A DNA stretch of 64,000 nt from contig JBAZQS010000003.1 of the NCBI GenBank assembly GCA_041645075.1, positions 1 to 64,000 of the forward strand, in the 5' to 3' direction. This stretch comes from JBAZQS01 sp041645075. Its GTDB lineage: Bacteria > Patescibacteriota > Patescibacteriia > 2-01-FULL-39-33. The notes under the pieces were generated by a model. The model was not told where the DNA came from. It was given only the letters and a program-made list of their open reading frames with translations, and did no database searches. A program made the position numbers and the translations under genes. Shown in pieces: positions 58,826 to 64,000 of the stretch; position 1 is the first letter of the stretch, and the number at the start of each line of letters is the position of its first letter.

Positions 58826-59009
58826 TAGCCCCATGGGGAATCGAACCCCAATTTCCTCCGCCTGCCCTGTTAAATAAATTCTGTACCGCCGCGGGGAATC
58901 GAACCCCGGTTTTCTCCGTGAGAGGGAGATGTCCTAGCCGCTAGACGATGGCGGCTTAAATTTAACAGGGTGAAAGAGGGAAATGTCCTAACCATTAGAC
59001 GATGAGGCC
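58826..59009 (-). tRNA. Interrupted tRNA-Glu-like gene holding another tRNA inside
   Basis: The 5' half (59009 down to about 58972) has acceptor GGCCTCA, D-arm GTCTAATGGTTAGGAC and the stem TTTCC. The 3' half (58859 down to 58826) has GGAGG, T-arm TGGGGTTCGATTCCCCA and acceptor TGGGGCT plus A. The acceptor strands pair over seven positions and the anticodon stem over five (with G-U). The halves are separated by about 110 bp that contain a complete tRNA-Glu and an 11-bp inverted repeat (CCCTGTTAAAT, 58865-58875 and 58960-58970). The anticodon of a joined product is unclear. CCA is not encoded. Confidence 0.55.
58884..58955 (-). tRNA. tRNA-Glu (CUC)
   Basis: A complete 72-nt cloverleaf: acceptor GCCGCCA/CGGCGGT with G1-U72, D-arm GTCTAGCGGCTAGGAC, anticodon arm TCTCC-CTCTCAC-GGAGA (anticodon CTC), variable AAAC and T-arm CGGGG-TTCGATT-CCCCG. 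It has discriminator A and no encoded CCA. The form resembles cyanobacterial and chloroplast tRNA-Glu. It lies inside the anticodon loop position of the surrounding interrupted tRNA. Confidence 0.9.
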
Positions 59010-59263
59010 AAAATGTTTAATTTATAATAATATACTTTTAATTTTTTCCTTCCAGCACATGATTTCCAGTATTTTTCTCTGATTAAAGCCGTTTCTAAAT
59101 TATTAGCCCTCTCCAAAATATAACACTTAAATTTTCCAAAGTGTTTGGTTGTGTTTACCTGTCCGGCTCTATGTTCTCTAACTCTCCTACATATATTTTC
59201 AGAAAATCCGATGTAGGTATTTTTAGAATCCTCACTTATTAACCAATATATGAAATATTCCAT
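58988..59263 (-). CDS. GIY-YIG nuclease-family protein overlapping a tRNA gene
   Basis: The 91-residue protein starts at the ATG at 59263. It has the GIY-YIG core FIYWLISEDSKNTYIGFSEN and ICRRVREHRAG, with the catalytic Arg (RR.REH) and a later Glu (ALIREKYWKS). Single-domain members include homing-type and repair-type nucleases. Its last seven codons and stop (TAG in the D-arm) lie inside the 5' half of the interrupted tRNA-Glu, a 22-bp overlap. This hints that the gene arrived together with the tRNA rearrangement. Confidence 0.85.
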   Translation of the reverse strand: MEYFIYWLISEDSKNTYIGFSENICRRVREHRAGQVNTTKHFGKFKCYILERANNLETALIREKYWKSCAGRKKLKVYYYKLNILASSSNG

Positions 59264-59295
59264 TTTTTTATAACAATTACCCGTTACAACTCGGA

Positions 59296-59345
59296 AACGA
59301 GACAAACCCGCCTCGCGTCGATGAGCGAACGCGAGTCGAGGCGGG
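59296..59345. repeat. PAS-GEP-family palindrome upstream of the GIY-YIG gene
   Basis: CCCGCCTCGCGTCGATGAGC and the mirrored CGCGAGTCGAGGCGGG pair around a short loop. It is the intergenic form of the element found in frame in alaS, tsf and dnaJ. Confidence 0.65.
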
Positions 59346-59416
59346 GACAATTGTTATTATTCTACATTTATATTATAATAAAATCAAGAGTTAGGTTAAA
59401 AATTAATTTTAAAAAT

Positions 59417-59995
59417 ATGAATTCAATCGGGGGCATTAAATTAATAATAATTATTCTGATTATTATTGTGGTCGGCTTTTCCTTGTTTATCTGGGGCTAT
59501 GCTTTTGGCTTAAAAGCCACCGGCATCGATGGTTTTGCCCAGGGCTGGGATGCGGCGCGCCAAGCCATTGAAAAAACCGGCCTGTTTCCCAATAATAAGG
59601 AACCGCTCTATAATATTGCCGGCAAAATCACGGGCATTAATAATAATATCATTACCATAGAAGCGTCCCCGGTAGTTAATAACCCATTGGCCAAGCAAGC
59701 GCCCATTAAAAGAACGATTACGGTCGGCAATGACACGGTTTTTATAGAACAAAAGCAAAAAAGCCCCGAGGAATTTATGAAGGAACAAAACGAGTTTTTT
59801 CTAAAAAGATTAAAAAATCTTGAAAATCAGGCCGAAAGCGCTCCTCCATTATTATATACGGAAAAAAGAATTAAATTCTCTGACTTGAAGGTTGGCGACA
59901 AAATCAATGTGGTCGCAGAAAATGATATAAAATACGCGACGCAAATCACGGCCAAGGAAGTTAGAAAAAATACCCAAGCAATATCAGGACAATAA
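59417..59995 (+). CDS. Small membrane-anchored protein of unknown function
   Basis: The 192-residue protein starts at the ATG at 59417. It has one N-terminal membrane helix (LIIIILIIIVVGFSLFIWGY). A soluble part follows with a beta-rich core (GKITGINNNIITIEASPVVN, TVGNDTVFIEQKQKSPEEF) and the closing SDLKVGDKINVVAENDIKYA. The plan resembles DUF5666-like OB/beta modules that recur in Patescibacteria. It is extracytoplasmic and alone, with a terminator directly after. Confidence 0.6.
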   Translation: MNSIGGIKLIIIILIIIVVGFSLFIWGYAFGLKATGIDGFAQGWDAARQAIEKTGLFPNNKEPLYNIAGKITGINNNIITIEASPVVNNPLAKQAPIKRTITVGNDTVFIEQKQKSPEEFMKEQNEFFLKRLKNLENQAESAPPLLYTEKRIKFSDLKVGDKINVVAENDIKYATQITAKEVRKNTQAISGQ

Positions 59996-60006
59996 TATAA
60001 AATAAA

Positions 60007-60042
60007 AAAACGCCCCGACGTCACGTCGGGGCGTTTTTTTAA
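60007..60042. terminator. Bidirectional terminator between 59417 gene and dnaJ
   Basis: AAAAAAACGCCCCGACG and CGTCGGGGCGTTTTTTT form a perfect stem of more than 15 bp with T-runs on both strands. It serves the two converging genes. It shares the CGACGT core with several other palindromes. Confidence 0.9.
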
Positions 60043-60080
60043 TTAAGCTGACTGGAAATATTCAAACGGAGGATTTTTTG

Positions 60081-61226
60081 TTAAATGTTAAGCTCATCAA
60101 GCAACGTCTTCTGTTTTTTAGAGATATTTTTCGGTATATCAATAATAATTTCTACGATCTGGTCTCCCCGACCGCGGCTATTTAATCGTGGCACGCCCTT
60201 ATCGCGCAACTTAAATTTGGTCTGGCTTTGCGTGCCTTCGGGTATTTTCAGTTTGACCGGCCCGTCAACGGTTTCAATATTTACCTTATCGCCCAAAACC
60301 GCTTGCCTAATGGAAATATGATATTGGGATAAAATATCATCGCCTTGGCGCTTGAATTCCTTACTGGGCCGAACGCGGATAGTGATATATAAATCGCCCG
60401 CCATTCCCCCGGGCGCGGGCTCACCGAGATGACTAGAAGCGGGCTCGCCCTTACCAGATAATTTAAGGGCTTGGCGGTTGGCAATGCCGGCCGGTATTTT
60501 GACCTTGATTCTTTCCGCGCCATAGGCCACGCCGGCGCCATTGCATTTAGCACATTTTTTTTCCTTTATTTTGCCGGCGCCGCGGCAATTGGCACAGATG
60601 GCTTGTGTTTGAAAATTGCCGAATATCGTCTGTTGTGATTTTATGGTCTGACCGCTGCCGCCGCAGGTGGGACAAGTATTTATTTTTGAGCCGGGCTCGG
60701 CGCCATTGCCTCCGCAGTGGTCGCATAATATCTTTTTTTGCAAATCAATAATTTTTTCCGCGCCGAAAACCGCTTCTTCAAAATCAACCGCCAATTCAAT
60801 TTCCACATCATCGCCTTGTTTACTTTTTCTTGTTCTGGTTTGCGCGCCGCCAAAAAAAGAGCTAAATACGTCTCCCAAGTCGCCGAAATCAAAATTTACA
60901 TTATTAAAACCGCCCGGCTGGAATCCGCCAAAAGGATTATTGCCTTGTGCCCGCGCAAAATCAGAATAATTAAAACCGCCCGCTTCGCCGCGAGGCGAGC
61001 CCGGTCCGCCGCCGGCGCCAAAAGTAGAGCCGAATTGGTCGTATTGTTTTCTTTTTTCAGGATTACTCAAGGTCTGATACGCTTCATTGGCTTCCTTAAA
61101 CTTGTTGACGTTGCCACTATCCTTATCTGGATGGTGCTGGTGAGCCAATTTATGAAAGGCCTTTTTTATTTCATCCTGATTGGCGCTTTTGGTTACACCC
61201 AATATGTCATAAAAATCTTTTGCCAT
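60081..61226 (-). CDS. dnaJ: Chaperone DnaJ
   Basis: The 381-residue Hsp40 has the J domain with HQHHPDKDS (HPD), a Gly/Phe-rich region, the four CxxCxGxG-type zinc repeats (CDHCGGNG, CPTCGGSG, CANCRGAG, CAKCNGAG) and the C-terminal substrate domain. It stimulates DnaK ATPase. Two repeat-derived peptides are present: GSPRGEAGG in the Gly/Phe region (60979-61004) and EPASSHLGEPAPG in the C-terminal domain (60415-60449). It lies downstream of dnaK, separated by a repeat cluster. Confidence 0.95.
   Translation of the reverse strand: MAKDFYDILGVTKSANQDEIKKAFHKLAHQHHPDKDSGNVNKFKEANEAYQTLSNPEKRKQYDQFGSTFGAGGGPGSPRGEAGGFNYSDFARAQGNNPFGGFQPGGFNNVNFDFGDLGDVFSSFFGGAQTRTRKSKQGDDVEIELAVDFEEAVFGAEKIIDLQKKILCDHCGGNGAEPGSKINTCPTCGGSGQTIKSQQTIFGNFQTQAICANCRGAGKIKEKKCAKCNGAGVAYGAERIKVKIPAGIANRQALKLSGKGEPASSHLGEPAPGGMAGDLYITIRVRPSKEFKRQGDDILSQYHISIRQAVLGDKVNIETVDGPVKLKIPEGTQSQTKFKLRDKGVPRLNSRGRGDQIVEIIIDIPKNISKKQKTLLDELNI
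60415..60449. repeat. In-frame palindromic element (PAS-GEP family) in dnaJ, copy 1
   Basis: The arms GCGGGCTC and GCGGGCTCGCC surround CACCGAGATGACTAGAA. It encodes EPASSHLGEPAP between conserved DnaJ strands. The loop has diverged from the alaS/tsf copy while the arms are kept. Confidence 0.7.
60979..61004. repeat. In-frame palindromic element in dnaJ, copy 2
   Basis: CCCGCTTCGCCGCGAGGCGA followed by GCCCGG encodes GSPRGEAGG in the flexible Gly/Phe region, where an insertion is easily tolerated. Confidence 0.6.
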
Positions 61227-61239
61227 AATATTATAATGT

Positions 61240-61676
61240 CATTGCGGGTAAAGTGAAACGACCTTTGTATTGTCATTACGAGGAGTGAGTGAAGCGAACG
61301 ACGAAGCAATCTTGAATGACCTCGCTAAATAGATTGCTTTGTCGACGAGTACGCCTCCTCGCAATAACATTCAAAGACCTCCCCCTGTCCTGGGCAGAGC
61401 TGAAAGCTCCTTTGGTCGCTTTCATCTACTCTCGCTTCGCTCGCTCCTGCCCGTCTGATTACAGACCCCCTTGGAAAGGGGAAGCTATCTTGCCTCCCCT
61501 TAATAAGGGGAGGCGCAAATTTGCCAGCAGGCAAATTTCAGAGGGGTTAATTAACCCCCTCCTGGCCGTTCCTGGGCAGCGCTGAATGCTCCTTATGGTC
61601 GCATTCATCGACTCTCGCTTCGCTCGCTTCTGCCCGTCGCATTAGCGACCCCCTTCGTAAGGGGGAGGAAATAATG
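61240..61676. repeat. Cluster of nested palindromic repeats between dnaK and dnaJ
   Basis: A CATTACGAGGAGTGAGTGAA...GAAGCAATC element (about 61278-61378) belongs to the widespread CATTGCGAG...AAGCAATC palindromes. It is followed by two copies of an approximately 80-bp unit (CCTGGGCAGAGCTGAAAGCT at 61394 and CCTGGGCAGCGCTGAATGCT at 61570). Between them lie CCTCCCC/GGGGAGG and AAATTTGCC/GGCAAATTT hairpins. The 452-bp gap has no supported gene. Confidence 0.75.
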
Positions 61677-61678
61677 TA

Positions 61679-63577
61679 TTACTTCTTCACCTCCTCAAAC
61701 TCCCCTTCGACCGGCTCCTTTTCCGCTCCAGTGTTTTCTTGTTTTTGTGTTTTTGTGTCTTCCGTGTTTTCTGGTTTTTGTGAATACATAGCCGCGCCGA
61801 CTTTCTGAATCGCTTCGCTTAAAATATCATAATTTTTCTTAATCAAATCCTTGTCTTCGCCCTTGTTGGCGTTTTTCAAATCTTCAACTTTATCCATAAT
61901 ACCCTTGCGGTCGTCGGCGGAAACTTTATCGCCCGCGTCTTTTAGGGTCTTTTCCGTGGTGAAGATTAAATTTTCCGCCTGGTTGCGCGATTCAATTAAC
62001 TCTCTTTTCTTTTTATCTTCCTCGGCGTGCGCCTCGGCGTCCCGTTTCATTTTTTCCACCTCCTCTTTGGCTAAGCCGGTTGAGGCGGTAATGGTAATAT
62101 GCTGTTCTTTGCTGGTGGCTTTGTCTTTGGCTTTAACGTTTAAAATTCCATTAGCGTCAATATCAAAAGTCACTTCAATTTGGGGCACGCCCCTTGGCGC
62201 CGGCGGAATGCCATCAAGCATAAATTTACCCAAGGTTTTATTATCAGACGCCATCGGCCTTTCGCCTTGTAAAACGTGAATTTCCACGCCCGGCTGATTA
62301 TCGGCCGCCGTAGAAAAGGTCTGCGATTTTGAAGTTGGGATAGTGGTGTTTCTGTCTATTAATGGCGTCATCACCTGGCCCAACGTTTCAATGCCCAAGG
62401 TCAACGGCGTCACATCAAGCAGTAATACGTCTTTAACGTCTCCCTGTAAAACACCGGCTTGAACCGCCGCGCCCAAAGCCACGACCTCGTCAGGATTAAC
62501 CGAAACATTGGGTTTCTTGCCAAAAAATTCTTCCACTTTTCGCAAGACCAAGGGCATTCTGGTCATACCGCCGACCATCAGGATTTCTTCAATATCTTTA
62601 GCGCTGACGCCCGCGTCGCTTAAGGCCTTTCTTACCGGTTCAAAAGTGGCGTCCACTAAATCCGTGACCAAACCCTCAAGCTGGGCGCGGGTAAGTCGTA
62701 TCATTAAATGTTTTGGCGAACTGTCCGGGCCGACCGTAATGAACGGCTGATTGATTTCGGTTTCCATCTGCGTGGATAATTCTATCTTGGCTTTTTCCGC
62801 CGCTTCTTTTACTCTTTGCAGGGCGGTCTGGTCTTTGGCTAAATCAATGCCTTCCTGTTTTTTGAATTCGCCTAAAATCCAACTCATAACTCTTTGGTCA
62901 AAATCGTCCCCGCCCAAATGAGTGTCGCCATTGGTTGATTTTACTTCCACGGTATCGCCGCTCACATCCAAAATAGAAATATCAAAAGTGCCGCCGCCCA
63001 AATCATAGACCGCGATTTTCTGGCCCTTTTTCTTTTCAAAACCATAAGCCAAGGCCGCGGCCGTGGGCTCATTGATAATTCTTTTGACGGTCAAGCCGGC
63101 GATTTCGCCCGCGTCTTTGGTGGCCTGCCTTTGCGAATCGTCAAAATAAGCCGGCACCGTAATCACGGCCTCGGTAATTTTTTCGCCCAGCTTGGCTTCG
63201 GCGTCTTCCTTTAATTTTTGCAATACCATGGCGGAAATTTCCTGCGGCGCGTATTCCTTGCCACCCATCACTATTTTAACTCCGCCGTTGGCTTTCTTCA
63301 TCTCAAAAGATAATAATTTCAAATCGCGCTGGACTTCCGGGTCCTCCCATTTTCGGCCAATCAGCCGTTTAATGGAAAATAAAGTATTGGCCGGATTGGT
63401 AATCGCTTGCCTTTTAGCCGCGATACCGACTAAACGTTCGCCGTTTTTGGTAATCGCCACGATGGAAGGCGTGGTTCTCGCCCCCTCTTTGTTTTCTAAA
63501 ATTTTTGGCTGGCCGCCCTCCATAACCGCCATAGCGCTGTTGGTCGTGCCCAAATCAATTCCTAAAATCTTTGGCAT
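61679..63577 (-). CDS. dnaK: Chaperone DnaK (Hsp70)
   Basis: The 632-residue protein starts MPKILGIDLGTTNSAMAVME (ATG at 63577). It has VITVPAYFDDSQRQATKDAG, INEPTAAALAYG, YDLGGGTFDISIL and GGMTRMPLV in the ATPase domain. The substrate domain has LLDVTPLTLGIETLG, and a Lys/Glu-rich tail ends the lid. The C-terminal EEVKK replaces the EEVD-like end. It refolds proteins with DnaJ and GrpE, both encoded alongside. Length is normal. Confidence 0.97.
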   Translation of the reverse strand: MPKILGIDLGTTNSAMAVMEGGQPKILENKEGARTTPSIVAITKNGERLVGIAAKRQAITNPANTLFSIKRLIGRKWEDPEVQRDLKLLSFEMKKANGGVKIVMGGKEYAPQEISAMVLQKLKEDAEAKLGEKITEAVITVPAYFDDSQRQATKDAGEIAGLTVKRIINEPTAAALAYGFEKKKGQKIAVYDLGGGTFDISILDVSGDTVEVKSTNGDTHLGGDDFDQRVMSWILGEFKKQEGIDLAKDQTALQRVKEAAEKAKIELSTQMETEINQPFITVGPDSSPKHLMIRLTRAQLEGLVTDLVDATFEPVRKALSDAGVSAKDIEEILMVGGMTRMPLVLRKVEEFFGKKPNVSVNPDEVVALGAAVQAGVLQGDVKDVLLLDVTPLTLGIETLGQVMTPLIDRNTTIPTSKSQTFSTAADNQPGVEIHVLQGERPMASDNKTLGKFMLDGIPPAPRGVPQIEVTFDIDANGILNVKAKDKATSKEQHITITASTGLAKEEVEKMKRDAEAHAEEDKKKRELIESRNQAENLIFTTEKTLKDAGDKVSADDRKGIMDKVEDLKNANKGEDKDLIKKNYDILSEAIQKVGAAMYSQKPENTEDTKTQKQENTGAEKEPVEGEFEEVKK

Positions 63578-63599
63578 AGTTTTATTCCTTTTATCCAAA

Positions 63600-63724
63600 T
63601 ATCTATTATTAAAGATAGTTGGGTTTATTAATTTTTTTATTAAGCTAACTTTTTAAATTAAGAATTAAAAATTAAGAATTAAGAATTAATTATTTAATTT
63701 TTAATTATTAATTGTTAATTAATT
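63600..63724. repeat. AT-rich repeat between grpE and dnaK
   Basis: Tandem AATTAAGAATT/AATTAAAAATT units and their mirror AATTTTTAATTATTAATTGT make a low-complexity palindromic stretch (about 63655-63722). No CIRCE-type inverted repeat (TTAGCACTC) is visible near this heat-shock operon. Confidence 0.5.
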
Positions 63725-64000
63725 TTACTTCGCCACCTTCACCCTCGCCGGCATAATCACTTTGCCGCCAAGCATATAGCCCGGCTGGACCTCTTCAAAA
63801 ATCAGGTCCGCCTCAAAGCCCTCTTTTTCTTTATGGACTATGGCTTCATGCAAATTATGGTCAAATTTTTCGCCGACCGTCTTTATTTCCTTAATGTCGT
63901 ATTTTTTAAGTAATTCCTGAAATTGTTTTTGAATATGCTTAAGGCCGATAACCCAGTCCAAATTCTGCTGGTCTTCGGGAATATGCTTCAAGGCCAATTT
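63725..64000 (-). CDS. grpE: Nucleotide exchange factor GrpE, C-terminal part (cut by window edge)
   Basis: The visible 91 codons encode the end of GrpE: DWVIGLKHIQKQFQELLKKY, then EKFDHNLHEAIVHKEK and the closing beta-domain FEEVQPGYMLGGKVIMPARV. GrpE releases ADP from DnaK. The frame is open to the window edge, so the start lies outside. It is the first gene of the visible grpE-dnaK-dnaJ run. Confidence 0.92.
   Translation of the reverse strand, partial: KLALKHIPEDQQNLDWVIGLKHIQKQFQELLKKYDIKEIKTVGEKFDHNLHEAIVHKEKEGFEADLIFEEVQPGYMLGGKVIMPARVKVAK

Noticed and set aside
58826..59009. Group I intron in a tRNA
   Set aside because: The insert is about 110 bp, mostly filled by another tRNA, so there is no room for the P3-P9 catalytic core.
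63578..63724. CIRCE element for heat-shock control of grpE-dnaK-dnaJ
   Set aside because: No TTAGCACTC-N9-GAGTGCTAA repeat can be found; the gap is AT-rich repeat.

Overview
The window reads as a chromosomal segment of a Candidatus Phylum Radiation (Patescibacteria) bacterium of the broad Parcubacteria type. The reasons are an S10/spc/alpha-type ribosomal operon with lineage-style tails, an alanyl-tRNA synthetase lacking its C-terminal domain, a VirD4-like ATPase beside a DUF8128-like membrane protein, Patescibacteria-style surface proteins, and many short palindromic repeats. TGA ends several genes (for example at 15733), so the UGA-to-glycine code of Gracilibacteria is not in use.

Layout. 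1-3.8 kb: ribosomal operon infA-rpmJ-rpsM-rpsK-rpsD-rpoA-rplQ-rplM-rpsI (minus) behind tandem promoters. 4-6 kb: alaS. 6-11.4 kb: a SipW signal peptidase with two TasA/CalY-like fibre proteins, a lamin-tail surface protein and a fibronectin-like membrane protein. 11.8-15.3 kb: PEBP protein, mnmA, a lipid kinase and a CDP-archaeol-synthase-like enzyme. 15.7-20.3 kb: VirD4-like ATPase, its membrane partner and a sigma-region-4/HARE regulator. 20.5-23.2 kb: secF and secD, the latter with an inserted parvulin-like domain. 24-27.8 kb: gap, ricT, tsf, rpsB. 29-32.1 kb (plus): rpmE-prfA-GT2-prmC. 32.1-42.5 kb: rplY, rodA, a MacAB-like exporter with two permeases, an ATP-grasp enzyme and a NYN nuclease. 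42.7-47.5 kb: two membrane-anchored cohesin-like proteins next to a secreted dockerin protein. 48.1-58.4 kb (plus): an accessory island with a Tat-signal protein, phage-virion-like proteins, a cell-wall hydrolase, tatC and three tatA copies. 58.8-59.3 kb: a complete tRNA-Glu lying between the two halves of another tRNA-Glu, overlapped by a GIY-YIG nuclease gene. 60-64 kb: grpE-dnaK-dnaJ.

Two themes run through the window. The first is cell-surface construction: SipW/TasA, SecDF, cohesin-dockerin, a MacAB-like exporter and a private Tat system probably decorate a small cell living on other cells. The second is repeat invasion. Several palindromic families sit between genes, and some lie in frame inside housekeeping genes (rpsK, alaS, tsf, dnaJ, mnmA). 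A 180-bp MITE-like palindrome repeatedly ends exactly at stop codons.

Promoters are recognisable as TTGACA/TATAAT with 16-17 bp spacers, often with an extended -10 (TGnTATAAT). RpoA has lost its C-terminal DNA-binding domain and instead ends in an AT-hook-like tail. All functional statements rest on reading motifs and gene order. No database search was possible.
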